64,000 nucleotides of DNA from Chryseobacterium sp. (GTDB lineage: Bacteria; Bacteroidota; Bacteroidia; Flavobacteriales; Weeksellaceae): assembly GCF_008831505.1 (NCBI RefSeq), contig NZ_CP044507.1, positions 1,364,001 to 1,428,000 on the forward strand, read 5' to 3'. Under the pieces are notes generated by a model. That model worked only from the letters and a program-made list of their open reading frames with translations, searched no databases and had not been told where the DNA came from. Positions within the stretch are counted from its first letter, which is position 1. Each line of letters begins with the position of its first letter. The translations under genes were made by a program, and so were the position numbers. Shown here piece after piece: positions 46,191 through 55,322 of this stretch.

Positions 46191-48977
46191 ATGGATACAT
46201 CCGAAAATATAGATATCAAGAAAGAGATTTTTGTTAAGAATGCACATCTCAACAACCTAAAGCATATTGATGTACGCATTCCTAAAAACAAACTTGTGGT
46301 TATTACCGGAGTCTCGGGCAGCGGGAAATCTTCACTGGCTTTTGACACCATCTATGCCGAAGGCCAGCGCCGTTATGTAGAGAGCCTGAGCTCCTACGCC
46401 CGGCAGTTCCTCGGCAAACTGGAGAAACCCAAGATTGACAGCATTAAAGGGCTGGCACCTTCCATCGCCATCCAGCAGAAGGTCATTTCATCCAATCCGC
46501 GGTCCACAGTAGGGACATCAACCGAAATTTACGATTATATAAAACTGCTCTTTGCCAGGATAGGACATACATTTTCGCCGGTTTCGGGCCGGGAAGTGCG
46601 CAAAGACAGCGTAACGGATGTCATCAACTTTATAAAACAGGCTAAAGGTACTGCTTTTCTGCTTCGGGCACCCCTGCAGTTCAGTCCGGACAGTTTTACT
46701 CAAACCCTGAACTCGCTGAAAGTAACGGGTTTTACAAGGCTTGAAGTAAACGGCAATGTGGCTGGTATTGAGGATCTGGAGAGTTTCGGCTTCACGCCTG
46801 AGAAAGACATGGAAATCCATCTGGTGATTGACCGGTTTGTGTATGAGGAAGACGAACATTTCCTGCAGAGACTTGCCGACTCCATACAGATGGCTTTTTA
46901 CGAAGGTCACGGTTATTGTTCACTTAAAAATATTGATTCCGGCGACGTATACGACTTCTCCAACAAGTTTGAGCTGGACGGAATGGAGTTTATGGAACCC
47001 AATGTCCATTTCTTCAGTTTCAACAATCCCTACGGTGCCTGTCCGCAGTGTGAGGGTTATGGAAAAGTGATCGGCATTGACGAAGACCTGGTAATTCCAA
47101 ATAAAAATCTGTCGGTTTTTGAGGATGCTGTGGCGGCCTGGAAAGGCGAGAGCATGGGCGAATGGAAGAAATCCTTCATAAAATGGGTGGGCGGAGATTT
47201 TCCTATTCACAAACCATATCACCAGCTGACTAAAGAACAGCGCAATTTGCTCTGGAAAGGCGACGGTTCTGCCAATTTCCCATCCATCAACGCCTTCTTT
47301 GCAATGGTGGAGGGCAACCTTTATAAAATACAGTACCGTGTCATGCTCTCCAGGTACCGCGGTAAAACGCTTTGCCCTACCTGTGAAGGTCTTAGGGTTC
47401 GTGAGGAAACGCAATGGGTGAAAATTGACGGACACAATATACAGTCCATGATTGAACTGCCGCTGGACGAACTTTTGCCGCTGGTAAAATCGCTGAAACT
47501 AAGTGCCCATGATGCGGAAATCGCAAAAAGGCTGCTTTATGAAATTACCACCCGTCTGGAGTTCCTGGATAAAGTGGGACTGGGTTATCTTACGCTGAAC
47601 CGGACCTCCAATACGCTCTCGGGTGGTGAGAGCCAGCGTATTAACCTGGCCACCAGTCTGGGCAGTTCACTGGTGGGTTCCATCTATATCCTGGATGAGC
47701 CCTCCATCGGTTTGCACAGTAAGGACACTGAAAATTTGATCGGTGTACTTAAGAATTTAAGGGATTTGGGAAATACCGTCATCGTTGTGGAGCATGACGA
47801 AGATGTGATGCGCGCAGCGGATTATATCATTGACATCGGTCCCGAAGCAGGTTATCTGGGCGGTGAGTTGGTTTTTGCCGGTCATTTTGACGAACTGCAG
47901 ACCTCAGATTCGCTTACCGCGCAATACCTTACCGGCAAGCTGGAGATTAAGACACCCGCTAAACGCCGTAATGCCAAGGAGTTTATTGAGATAAAAGGTG
48001 CGCGGGAAAACAACCTGAAGAACATTGATGTGAGTGTGCCGCTGGAAAGTCTGGTGGTAGTTTCGGGCGTTTCAGGTTCAGGAAAATCGACTCTGATGAA
48101 GGAAATCCTGACCAATGAGATCCAGATCCAGTTGGGCATGGGTGGCAAGAAAGGCGATTACGACAGTGTAGACTTCCCCAAAAAGCTGGTAAAGAATATT
48201 GAACTCATTGACCAAAATCCGATCGGTAAATCGTCACGCTCCAATCCTGTAACTTACCTGAAAGCCTATGATGACATCCGTGAGCTTTTCACGAAGCAGA
48301 AACTTGCCAAAATGATGGGTTATAAGGCGAAGCATTTCTCTTTTAATGTGGACGGAGGCCGCTGCGAGGAGTGTAAAGGTGAAGGTGTCATCAATGTATC
48401 GATGCAGTTTATGGCCGATATTGAGCTGGTTTGTGAAAGCTGCAACGGTACCCGTTTCCGAAGTGAGATCCTGGAAGTAAAGTTTGACGACAAGAATATC
48501 TCAGATATCCTGAACATGACTGTGGATGAGGCGCTGGAATTCTTTACAGATAATAAAGAAACAAAAATTGTAACCAAGATACAGCCGCTGCAGGATGTCG
48601 GCTTGGGCTATCTTCAGTTGGGACAGAGCTCTTCTACCCTTTCCGGTGGAGAGGCGCAGCGTATAAAACTGGCTTCGTTTCTGGTGAAAGGATTTACAAC
48701 GGATAAAACCCTGTTCATTTTCGATGAACCTTCCACCGGACTTCATTTCCACGATATCAATAAACTGCTGGTTTCACTTCAGGCTTTAATTGAACTGGGA
48801 CACTCAGTCATCGTCATTGAGCATCAGCCGGACATAATAAAGTCGGCAGATTATATCATTGACATTGGTCCCGATGCGGGAAAGCACGGTGGTGAGGTGG
48901 TTTTCGCAGGCACGCCGGAAGACCTTGTAAAAGATAAAAAATCCCATACGGCCAGGTTTCTGAAGGAAAAACTGTAG
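46191..48977 (+). CDS. uvrA: Excinuclease ABC subunit A
   Basis: 928 residues. Two ABC ATPase halves: Walker [10 protein letters not shown] (about residue 40) and GVSGSGKST (about 627); signature LSGGESQRI and LSGGEAQRI; Walker B ILDEPSIG and IFDEPSTG. Zinc modules [14 protein letters not shown] and [16 protein letters not shown]. It is the damage-recognition subunit of nucleotide excision repair. The CPBP protease gene starts 1 bp after its stop. Confidence 0.97.
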   Translation: MDTSENIDIKKEIFVKNAHLNNLKHIDVRIPKNKLVVITGVSGSGKSSLAFDTIYAEGQRRYVESLSSYARQFLGKLEKPKIDSIKGLAPSIAIQQKVISSNPRSTVGTSTEIYDYIKLLFARIGHTFSPVSGREVRKDSVTDVINFIKQAKGTAFLLRAPLQFSPDSFTQTLNSLKVTGFTRLEVNGNVAGIEDLESFGFTPEKDMEIHLVIDRFVYEEDEHFLQRLADSIQMAFYEGHGYCSLKNIDSGDVYDFSNKFELDGMEFMEPNVHFFSFNNPYGACPQCEGYGKVIGIDEDLVIPNKNLSVFEDAVAAWKGESMGEWKKSFIKWVGGDFPIHKPYHQLTKEQRNLLWKGDGSANFPSINAFFAMVEGNLYKIQYRVMLSRYRGKTLCPTCEGLRVREETQWVKIDGHNIQSMIELPLDELLPLVKSLKLSAHDAEIAKRLLYEITTRLEFLDKVGLGYLTLNRTSNTLSGGESQRINLATSLGSSLVGSIYILDEPSIGLHSKDTENLIGVLKNLRDLGNTVIVVEHDEDVMRAADYIIDIGPEAGYLGGELVFAGHFDELQTSDSLTAQYLTGKLEIKTPAKRRNAKEFIEIKGARENNLKNIDVSVPLESLVVVSGVSGSGKSTLMKEILTNEIQIQLGMGGKKGDYDSVDFPKKLVKNIELIDQNPIGKSSRSNPVTYLKAYDDIRELFTKQKLAKMMGYKAKHFSFNVDGGRCEECKGEGVINVSMQFMADIELVCESCNGTRFRSEILEVKFDDKNISDILNMTVDEALEFFTDNKETKIVTKIQPLQDVGLGYLQLGQSSSTLSGGEAQRIKLASFLVKGFTTDKTLFIFDEPSTGLHFHDINKLLVSLQALIELGHSVIVIEHQPDIIKSADYIIDIGPDAGKHGGEVVFAGTPEDLVKDKKSHTARFLKEKL

Positions 48978-48978
48978 A

Positions 48979-49881
48979 ATGATAAACGATATAACCAAAA
49001 CAATTAAGGCTTTTTTACATTTTTTAAAAAGTCCCAGGGACCGCTTTTCAGAGCCGGTAAATGCCACCGACCGCTACAGGATCTTCACGGTGCTGTTTTT
49101 TGCCGCGATTCTATTCAACGTAATTGTAATACTGCCGGTGCTCAGTCTGGTTGATTACTATGTGCTTGATGTTGAACATAAGGGAAGGCTGCGTCCACAA
49201 ACAATTTGGTTTATGCTGTTTCTGGCAGCCGTTGCAGCACCTCTTTGGGAGGAATTTGTCTTCAGATTTCCACTGAAAACAGAAAGGAACTATCTGGTGC
49301 TCTTGGCCGATAAGATAGCGCGCCGACCTTTGTTCTCTTCCTTCTGGCAAAGGAATTTTAAAATCATTTTCTATCTGGTTGCTGTTTTGTTCGGCTTGAT
49401 TCATTCATTAAATTTTGAAAATGAATGGAACTGGCTGTTTATCTTGCTGCTGCCCATACTTATACTTTCGCAGTCGGTGACGGGCCTCTTTCTGGGTTAT
49501 ATCCGTCTGCGTCTGGGATTCATCTGGGCTGTCATTTTTCACGCATGTTTCAATTTTGTTCTAATTACTGTACCCTATCTTGTGTACCAGAACACTGAAC
49601 TCATCAACATCAAGACCGCCAATTATGAACTGCGCATAGAGGGACTTTTTTGTATGGACAGTGATACATCTTCTATAACACATGATAAGCATAATGATAA
49701 AATCTTCATGATCAAATCCACTAATACTGATTTACAATTTCTTATAGAGGCAACTATTGGTCAAGGATATGATGTTAAAGATGATGAACTTGTGCATTTT
49801 TATTTCAAATCTGAAAAAGGTATGACAGAACAGGAACTGATTAACCTTCTGAAGAAGGAATTTGAAATTTCGGAAAAATAA
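48979..49881 (+). CDS. CPBP-family intramembrane glutamic protease with soluble C-terminal extension
   Basis: 300 residues. Five or six membrane helices in residues 35-210. CPBP motifs: EEFVFR (EExxxR, about 94-99), FGLIHSLNF (H) and VIFHACFNF (H). Rce1-like membrane protease. From about 215 a soluble tail follows (IEGLFCMDSDTSSITH..GMTEQELINLLKKEFEISEK) with alpha/beta character that I do not recognise. Translationally adjacent to uvrA (1 bp gap). Target unknown. Confidence 0.85.
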   Translation: MINDITKTIKAFLHFLKSPRDRFSEPVNATDRYRIFTVLFFAAILFNVIVILPVLSLVDYYVLDVEHKGRLRPQTIWFMLFLAAVAAPLWEEFVFRFPLKTERNYLVLLADKIARRPLFSSFWQRNFKIIFYLVAVLFGLIHSLNFENEWNWLFILLLPILILSQSVTGLFLGYIRLRLGFIWAVIFHACFNFVLITVPYLVYQNTELINIKTANYELRIEGLFCMDSDTSSITHDKHNDKIFMIKSTNTDLQFLIEATIGQGYDVKDDELVHFYFKSEKGMTEQELINLLKKEFEISEK

Positions 49882-50050
49882 TGCCTGTCGAAAATACAGA
49901 GTTATCCACAAAAAGTTGTTAGTAAAATGTGAATTTTAACACTTTGTTCATATTCCGTATTGATTTAAATCCTACATTTACAATAAATTAATAGGAAGTA
50001 GGAGCACCAGGCACTTTTTGGATTGAAACTATTAAACTTAATATATTTTG

Positions 50051-50078
50051 AGAGAAGCACCGTCGGCTTCTCTTTTGT
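50051..50078 (+). terminator. Terminator downstream of uvrA-CPBP
   Basis: AGAGAAGC / GCTTCTCT stem then TTTTGTTGTTG. 170 bp after the protease stop, so it may end that operon or an unseen small RNA. Confidence 0.65.
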
Positions 50079-50218
50079 TGTTGTCTAATTAAAAAATGAG
50101 ATGTCTTTATCTGCTGAATCCGTTCCTAAAGAGCGGATTCTTCTATTTTGATATAAAGTTGGAGACCGCTGGTCGCAAACTTTAACCCGGAATGACACCT
50201 GCGTTTTCAAAACTTTTG

Positions 50219-50226
50219 TAAATTTG
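50219..50226 (+). promoter_or_regulatory. -7 box for tRNA-Arg
   Basis: TAAATTTG, 12 bp before the tRNA 5' end. No TTG at -33. Confidence 0.5.
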
Positions 50227-50237
50227 CGCTCCACACG

Positions 50238-50307
50238 GCCTCATAGTTCAACGGATAGAATAGAAGTTTCCTAAACTTTAGATCCAGGTTCGATTCCTGG
50301 TGAGGCT
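50238..50307 (+). tRNA. tRNA-Arg (anticodon CCT)
   Basis: Cloverleaf readable: acceptor GCCTCAT with GTGAGGC (one T-G pair), anticodon loop TTCCTAA giving CCT, T-arm CAGG-TTCGATT-CCTG. CCA is not encoded. Reads AGG codons. Followed by a terminator 11 bp later. Confidence 0.93.
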
Positions 50308-50317
50308 ACAAACACAG

Positions 50318-50352
50318 AAGCCGTTTCAGCAAATGAAACGGCTTTTGTTTTT
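50318..50352 (+). terminator. Terminator of tRNA-Arg
   Basis: AAGCCGTTTC / GAAACGGCTT ten-bp stem, seven-base loop, then TTTGTTTTTG. Confidence 0.85.
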
Positions 50353-50369
50353 GAAATTGATATGGGCTT

Positions 50370-51374
50370 TTATTTATCCACCACAATCCTGTCCTCACGG
50401 TTGGCCAGTTCCCAGGCGGTTGCATACACCAGTTGGGTACGTTTACGCAGCAGTTTGTAATCAATCTTGTCTGCATCATCAGTTGGCTGATGATAATCTG
50501 CATGCACTCCGTCAAAATAAAAGGCTACAGGAATACCGTTTTTTGCAAAATTATAATGGTCGGAGCGGTAATACAAACGCTGCGGGTCATTAGGGTCGTC
50601 ATATTTATAGTTAAGTTCAAGTTTCTGCGTGGCATTGTTGGCGGCCTCGTTTATCACCTTCAGCTGAGTTGACAGCATTTCGGAGCCAATGACATACACA
50701 TAATCCTTTCCCTCATTATCCGGATCGCTGCGACCGATCATATCAATATTGAGGTTCACTACTGTGTTTGCCAAAGGGTATACAGGATTGTCGGCATAAT
50801 ATTTTGAGCCCAGGAGACCATGCTCCTCGCCGGTAACATGCAGGAACAGGACAGACCGTTTCGGCGATTTACCCATTTTCTGCGCTTTTTTAAAGGCCTC
50901 AGCAATTTCCATTAAAGCCACTGTACCGCTGCCGTCGTCATCGGCACCGTTGTAAATCTGGCCGTTCTTGATTCCAACATGGTCATAATGTGCGGAGATC
51001 ACGATGATCTCTTCCGGCTTTTCGCTGCCTTTTATAAATGCCAGTATATTTTCAGAATCGGGCAATGTGCTGCGGCGGCTGTTCAGTGCCTCCTTGGGAA
51101 CTTTCTGGTAATAATCCTTCAGCACCTCCGGATGAGACACTCCCATTTTCCTGTACTCTGCTATCATATACCGCCCGGCTTTTTTTTGACCTTCAGATCC
51201 TGTTTCGCGGCCTTCCATCTCGTCTGATGCAATAACATAAAGATGTCTTTTCAGATCCGCCTCAGTAATGGTTTCCGAGCTGCTCCTGAAGGCGCGCCCT
51301 TCATAGCTAAGATTTGCCGTGGCGCAGGAGGTAAGCACAAATGCTGCAAAAATTGCCGGGTAAGCTTTATTCAT
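50370..51374 (-). CDS. M28-family zinc peptidase lipoprotein
   Basis: 334 residues. Lipoprotein signal (FAAFVLTSC, Cys17). Metal core: AHYDHVG (H, D), ADDDGSG (bridging D), TGEEHGLLGS (E, E), IDMIGR (D), and C-terminal YHQPTDDAD (H). No PA insert, so a short aminopeptidase-type M28 enzyme anchored in the envelope. A paralog in family only of the enzyme at 28.5 kb, not a close copy. Confidence 0.92.
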   Translation of the reverse strand: MNKAYPAIFAAFVLTSCATANLSYEGRAFRSSSETITEADLKRHLYVIASDEMEGRETGSEGQKKAGRYMIAEYRKMGVSHPEVLKDYYQKVPKEALNSRRSTLPDSENILAFIKGSEKPEEIIVISAHYDHVGIKNGQIYNGADDDGSGTVALMEIAEAFKKAQKMGKSPKRSVLFLHVTGEEHGLLGSKYYADNPVYPLANTVVNLNIDMIGRSDPDNEGKDYVYVIGSEMLSTQLKVINEAANNATQKLELNYKYDDPNDPQRLYYRSDHYNFAKNGIPVAFYFDGVHADYHQPTDDADKIDYKLLRKRTQLVYATAWELANREDRIVVDK

Positions 51375-51528
51375 TGTCTTTAAATTTTTCTAAAGATAAA
51401 AAAATATCAGAAATCACATACGATGCGCAGCATAACTTCTGTATTGAATTCCAGGCAATTAGATGACTATAAATCAATCCGATTGAGATTTTTAACTACC
51501 TTTATAAGTAATATGAAAAAAATTTACT

Positions 51529-52713
51529 GTGGCCATTGAATTTAAGGACCGGCATTCGGGCAATGATCTGAATATTTTCTCGGAGCTTGCCGCGAAAGCA
51601 GAACAGCACGGCGCCATTAATCTTGCGCAGGGTTCACCTGATTATGCGCCGGACAGCAGGCTGACTGAATTTTTGCAGCAGGCCATCCATCATGATATGA
51701 ATGCCTATGCTTCAGCCTGCGTACTGCCCCTTATGCAGGAGAACCTGATCAGGTTTAATCTGAGCAGGCCCAAACCAATTTCTGTTACCGAAGATGAAGT
51801 AACGCTGGTTCCGGGAGCCACCTACGGAATGTATGTGGCCTTTGCAAGCTTTCTGGAACCCGGCGATGAGGTGATCATTATTGAGCCCTGTTACAATACC
51901 TACGTTCCGGCGGTGGAAATCAGGCGCGCGCAGCCGGTTTTTGTACAGATGCCCAATTCAGAAATTCCCTGGGAGCTTATACAGCAAGCCATCACTCCCC
52001 GTACAAAAGCCATCATCGTCAATTCACCTAATAATCCGACCGGTAAGGTTTGGGATCCGACCGACTGGGATCTCCTTTGGGAGCTCATTAAGGATACGGA
52101 TATCATTGTAATTTCTGATGAAGTGTATGACCTCTTGTGCTATGACGGCCGCGAATTCCTGAGTGCCTGGCACCATCCTGAAATTTCAAAACGGTGCTTC
52201 AGCATTTACTCCTTTGAAAAGATGTTTCATATTTCCGGCTGGAAGGCCAGCTACATCATCGCACCGCCAGCGTATATAACAGCCTTCAGAAAGATTCACC
52301 AATACCTCACATTCACAGTGAATGCACATGCGCAGTATGCGCTGGGAAGTTTTCTGGTAGTTTTTGATGCAAATAAAAACAGGGAATTGTTCCTGGCAAA
52401 GCGTGATCTGTTTTGTGAACTGCTTACAGGATTACCTCTTGAAATTATACAAAAAGCCGAAGGCGGTTATTTTCAAACCGTAAGTTTCTGCCGGCAAAAG
52501 TTTCCTTATACCGACCGGGAGTTTGCGGAACTGCTGATCCGTGAGGCAAAGGTGGCCTGTGTACCCTACTCCGCTTTTTATCATGACGGCAGGGACACGG
52601 GACACTTAAGGTTTTGCTTTGCAAAGAATGATGAGACGCTGATCCAGGCAGCAGAACAGCTGAAAATTTTCTTTGTGAAATATTTAAGCGCCGCAGCGAT
52701 TGTAAAGCAATAA
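51529..52713 (+). CDS. Class I PLP aminotransferase, methionine/kynurenine type, GTG start
   Basis: 394 residues from GTG 51529 (MAIEFKDRHSG). The nearby ATG at 51513 is in another frame and ends at TGA after 8 codons. Marks: INLAQGSPDY, LVPGATYGMYVAF, EPCYNTYVP, NSPNNPTGKVW, PLP lysine in SFEKMFHISGWKASY. Belongs to the YbdL/KAT group that transaminates methionine, phenylalanine or kynurenine. The active-site SFEK differs from the more common SxGK. Confidence 0.87.
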   Translation: MAIEFKDRHSGNDLNIFSELAAKAEQHGAINLAQGSPDYAPDSRLTEFLQQAIHHDMNAYASACVLPLMQENLIRFNLSRPKPISVTEDEVTLVPGATYGMYVAFASFLEPGDEVIIIEPCYNTYVPAVEIRRAQPVFVQMPNSEIPWELIQQAITPRTKAIIVNSPNNPTGKVWDPTDWDLLWELIKDTDIIVISDEVYDLLCYDGREFLSAWHHPEISKRCFSIYSFEKMFHISGWKASYIIAPPAYITAFRKIHQYLTFTVNAHAQYALGSFLVVFDANKNRELFLAKRDLFCELLTGLPLEIIQKAEGGYFQTVSFCRQKFPYTDREFAELLIREAKVACVPYSAFYHDGRDTGHLRFCFAKNDETLIQAAEQLKIFFVKYLSAAAIVKQ

Positions 52714-52838
52714 AAAGTATCACCAAAAAATGTGAAGCTTCTGATAGCCTGCTGACTTCGCGCTTTTAATAAACTGAGTTTCTGTAAAACAGAAAGGATT
52801 GACTTTGGGGAATCTTCGATTTTGCTGGGCAGCGGGAG

Positions 52839-52903
52839 ATTTGTAACATTGTAGCCACGCGATAGGAATCGCGCCGCAGCGGGGGGACAAGATTGCTACA
52901 AAT
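52839..52903. repeat. Palindromic repeat related to the 296-bp repeats
   Basis: ATTTGTA at the left and TACAAAT at the right bound a GC-rich core with CCACGCGATAGG and GCAGCGGGG, two blocks that also occur in that order inside R1-R3. Length about 65 bp. Probably a shorter relative of the same repeat family. Confidence 0.5.
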
Positions 52904-52993
52904 ATTCGAATTTGTATAAATACGATGTAAATTATCGCTTGTTTTATTTAAAATAATTCTGAAAAAGTCTATCTTAATTATGGCTTCACTTTT

Positions 52994-53001
52994 TATTTTT
53001 G
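52994..53001 (+). promoter_or_regulatory. -7 box for the small membrane-anchored protein
   Basis: TATTTTTG, 15 bp before ATG 53017. No -33 TTG found. Confidence 0.4.
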
Positions 53002-53016
53002 TTAAAAAGTTCTCTT

Positions 53017-53367
53017 ATGAAAAAACTAATCTATTTCCTTATTGCGCTTTCCGTATTGGTTTTAATGGGCTACAAACTCTTCAATCAAAAAGAGTTTTTA
53101 CGGTCTGATGTAAGTCCCCATGGATTATTTCGAGCGGATTTATATATTGAAAAACCTTTTTTTGCACTGCCCGGTGGAGGAGGAATAACTAGTAAAAAAA
53201 TTTATATCGAAGTTTTTGATAAAAATGACAATTTGATAGGTGAAACTAATAATAAATGTAGTGTTTTTCTCTCAGATGTTGAAATACGATGGGACTTGAA
53301 GCGTAATATTTTAAGATTTGCACCTGCAAGAACAATTAATCTAACCAATGGGCGATGTGATTTATGA
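53017..53367 (+). CDS. Small membrane-anchored periplasmic protein, DUF6201-like, possible immunity protein
   Basis: 116 residues from ATG 53017 (the open frame starts at 52999). One N-terminal membrane helix (residues 3-20), then a small beta-rich domain: SPHGLFRADLYI, LPGGGGITSKKIYIEVFDKNDNLIGE, VEIRWDLKRNILRFAP. This order (S-P-G-Y/F-x-A-x-Y, PGGG, hydrophobic strand, W) recalls the DUF6201 type of small proteins found near secreted effector loci. AT-rich compared with the core genes. First cassette before repeat R1; an immunity role is inferred from context only. Confidence 0.6.
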   Translation: MKKLIYFLIALSVLVLMGYKLFNQKEFLRSDVSPHGLFRADLYIEKPFFALPGGGGITSKKIYIEVFDKNDNLIGETNNKCSVFLSDVEIRWDLKRNILRFAPARTINLTNGRCDL

Positions 53368-53848
53368 CAAATAGTTTTGCTCTATTTTTCCTAATTGGAA
53401 AAGGCTTACCTCCCCGCTGCGCAAAGTCTGACTTCGTCGAATCTTCGATTTCCTGACTTTGAGCCGTTCCAAATGTCTTCTCACTTCTATACCTCATAAT
53501 TGTTAAAATTTCACACTCATACTGGCCTTCCACTACGTGAAAAAGTTACGGATAATCTTCGATTTCATGTCTTAACCACGCGATAGGGTTAGCTTCATCT
53601 AATCTTCTATTACGCTTGGCAGCGGGGCTGTGCTTTGATCAAAGATAAACCTTTATGAAATTTTAAGGAGAAGAAATTTGCGCAAAGTCAGGAGACTTTG
53701 CGCAGCGGGATAGCGGGGATTCTACACAAACTAAAGAGCATTTTAAAATGCAAAAAGAAAATGATACAATTAAAATAATAGCATATAGATTGGACTTTGA
53801 TGTTGTTCCAAAAAAATAAGAGTAACCAAATCCAGTTACTGTTATTTT
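53368..53848. other. Gene-free spacer dominated by repeat R1
   Basis: Holds R1 (53413-53709) and, right after it, a 23-codon plus-strand fragment at 53748-53819 (MQKENDTIKIIAYRLDFDVVPKK) that looks like the tail of a lost gene. No other coding signal. Confidence 0.45.
53413..53709. repeat. 296-bp-class repeat R1
   Basis: 297 bp bounded by inverted ends CCCGCTGCGCAAAGTCT (left) and AGACTTTGCGCAGCGGG (right). The left end carries the long form of the inner palindrome (extra GACTTCGTCGAATCTTCGATTTCC segment), the right end the short form. Close in sequence to R3, more distant from R2. The interior contains, on the minus strand, a decayed peptide AKRNRRLDEANPIAWLRHE with a TAA a few codons later. 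No transposase inside. Confidence 0.85.
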
Positions 53849-54178
53849 TCAGTCTTCATAGCAGTGCCATTCATGGCTTATTATAGTGTCTTGTTTGTGA
53901 ATATTAAAGGTCAGCTCTCCTTCCTTTTTGACAATTGTATCTCCTACTGCAATCTCATTATTATATTGATTCCACCAATTACTTACACTTTCACACTTTA
54001 TTGATTTTTGAGTTACAGGATCATATCCTGTAACCTCGAATAATTTCGTATTGGGGGTTGGAAGACCTTTAACCACAATGATACACTTCTCTTTAGCAAT
54101 CCCTTTAGTAAACTCTTTGCAATTAACACATGATGTTACAGTTAAAAATATTAGTAAATAGAACATAATTTTTGCCAT
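53849..54178 (-). CDS. Small lipoprotein of a repeat-bounded cassette, possible immunity protein
   Basis: 109 residues. Lipoprotein signal MAKIMFYLLIFLTVTSC (Cys17). The mature part is short, with a CKEF, a beta-rich middle (CIIVVKGLPTPNTKLFEVTGYDP) and acidic, Trp/His-rich end (ISHEWHCYED). I do not recognise the family. Its ATG follows the stop of a start-less coding tail (54181) by 2 bp, so the two were one unit: tail plus lipoprotein, the arrangement of toxin C-termini with immunity proteins. Confidence 0.6.
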   Translation of the reverse strand: MAKIMFYLLIFLTVTSCVNCKEFTKGIAKEKCIIVVKGLPTPNTKLFEVTGYDPVTQKSIKCESVSNWWNQYNNEIAVGDTIVKKEGELTFNIHKQDTIISHEWHCYED

Positions 54179-54180
54179 AC

Positions 54181-54423
54181 CTAAGGAAATTGCGGATTGT
54201 GTCTAATCCATCTGAATTGTAAAAAACGATTGAATGCAGGGGTTAAATCTTTGGTATTACCTCTTGTCATTCCTCCTTCATAACCCGCATTTAGATTGAT
54301 ACTTCTAACCGTTGTCCCGCTGCGCAAAGTCTGACTTCGTCGAATCTTCGATTTCCCGACTTTGAGCCGTTCCAATATCTTCTTACTATCTATAGTTCCT
54401 AATTGTTGTATTTTCGCATTCAT
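54181..54423 (-). pseudogene. Displaced coding tail (toxin C-terminus-like) fused to repeat R2 sequence
   Basis: Open frame of 80 codons. Residues 1-36 come from R2 itself; the unique part (54181-54315) encodes SINLNAGYEGGMTRGNTKDL followed by a Phe/Arg/Trp-rich end NRFLQFRWIRHNPQFP. No promoter, and no complete domain. It stops 2 bp before the lipoprotein gene. Read as the last exon-like piece of a larger secreted protein that was moved here without its N-terminus. Inference. Confidence 0.45.
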
Positions 54424-54611
54424 ACTGGCCTTGCACTACGTGAAATGGTAACGAATAATCTTCGATTTCATGTCTTAACCACGCGATAGGGTTAGCTTCA
54501 TCGAATCTTCTATTACGCTTGGCAACGGGGCTGTGCTTTGATCAAAGATATGGTTTTATGTAATATTAGGCGATAAAATTTGCTCAAAGTCAGGAGACTT
54601 TGCGCAACGGG
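54316..54611. repeat. 296-bp-class repeat R2 (diverged copy)
   Basis: 296 bp, ends CCCGCTGCGCAAAGTCT and AGACTTTGCGCAACGGG. Long inner palindrome at the left, short at the right, as R1. In this copy the minus-strand frame at 54386-54541 is open for 51 codons (SKHSPVAKRNRRFDEANP.. to ..TTIRNYR), whereas R1 and R3 have a stop inside it. So R2 is nearest to the coding ancestor. Confidence 0.85.
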
Positions 54612-54864
54612 GGTTGATCACCTTAATGTTTTTGATCCAAAAGATCCAGTCCAAACCAGCGGAGGTAATTCTATTGTCATTGGGACAGGAAAACAAATGC
54701 CTTATACCGGAGAATTCGGCAAAGCAAAAAGAGTTTATAACACACCAAATACCACCAATATTGAAGTAAACAATCCGCAAGGAATGACAGGTGATTTTCA
54801 CAATAGCCACAATAGGACGAATGATTGGCAAAAAAAGGTAGAAAATATTAACCATAAAAAGTAA
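54612..54864 (+). pseudogene. Displaced coding tail (toxin C-terminus-like) starting at the R2 boundary
   Basis: From the right end of R2 the plus frame reads VDHLNVFDPKDPVQTSGGNS, then IGTGKQMPYTGEFGKAKRVY and ends NRTNDWQKKVENINHKK. No start codon of its own; the frame only reaches a TTG inside R2. Polar, Gly/Asn-rich composition fits a secreted toxin tail more than a cytoplasmic enzyme. Six bp later a lipoprotein gene starts. No nuclease motif can be named with confidence. Confidence 0.45.
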
Positions 54865-54870
54865 AGGGTT

Positions 54871-55299
54871 ATGAAAATGGAATCAAACTTAATGTCACAT
54901 TTAGTATTGCTGTTATTATTTTGTTTTTCCTGCAAATCAGAAGTGAATATCGAGAATTTCTCTCACCGTGAATTGAAATATACACAATTACCTGTAGAAA
55001 TTAAGATATTAATTCGTGATATCTCCGAAGGAGAGAATAATTTAATAGATAATAATCTTATAGTACTTGGGGAAACGACGAATTATGAATTGGAGGTGGT
55101 TAAGACTGGACCTTGGGTTGCCCATTCTTTACTTCACAAAAAGGGTCAAAATTCAGCAATTAAAATACCAAGAGGTTTTCCACATCCGTATATAATATAT
55201 AATAATAGGCTGTACTTTCCTACAAATTATAATATCATAAGCCGTAATAATTACGAAAATATTATAAGTTCATCATATTTAGAGTATATGTTAGAATAA
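54871..55299 (+). CDS. Small lipoprotein of a repeat-bounded cassette, possible immunity protein
   Basis: 142 residues from ATG 54871 (ATG 54892 also possible). Lipobox LLFCFSC. The mature part is Asn/Tyr/Ile-rich: KYTQLPVEIKILIRDISEGENN, VAHSLLHKKGQNSAIKIPRGF, and ends NIISSSYLEYMLE. Low GC and heavy AAT/ATA use unlike the core genes, pointing to transfer. Family not recognised. Follows the start-less tail by 6 bp, matching the other cassette. Confidence 0.6.
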   Translation: MKMESNLMSHLVLLLLFCFSCKSEVNIENFSHRELKYTQLPVEIKILIRDISEGENNLIDNNLIVLGETTNYELEVVKTGPWVAHSLLHKKGQNSAIKIPRGFPHPYIIYNNRLYFPTNYNIISRNNYENIISSSYLEYMLE

Positions 55300-55322
55300 C
55301 CATAATTAAAAATGTAGCTTTC

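Larger units (their letters stand above)
49882..50237 (+). other. Intergenic region with two terminator-like hairpins, no recognised gene
   Basis: 356 bp. Contains a hairpin plus T-run at 50051-50078 and a second hairpin GAATCCG / CGGATTC at 50116-50140 followed by TTCTATTTT. A 29-codon ORF (50096-50185, MRCLYLLNPFLKSG..) overlaps the second hairpin; I see no support for it. The end of the region carries the tRNA-Arg promoter box. Confidence 0.4.
52714..53016. other. Intergenic start of the repeat-rich region
   Basis: 303 bp, no gene seen. Holds a palindromic repeat (52839-52903) and upstream fragments that look like decayed pieces of the 296-bp repeats (AATCTTCGATTT at 52811, GCAGCGGG at 52829). 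The -7 box of the next gene is at 52994. Confidence 0.4.

Noticed and set aside
50096-50185. 29-codon ORF before tRNA-Arg
   Set aside because: It overlaps a terminator-like hairpin and has no promoter box.
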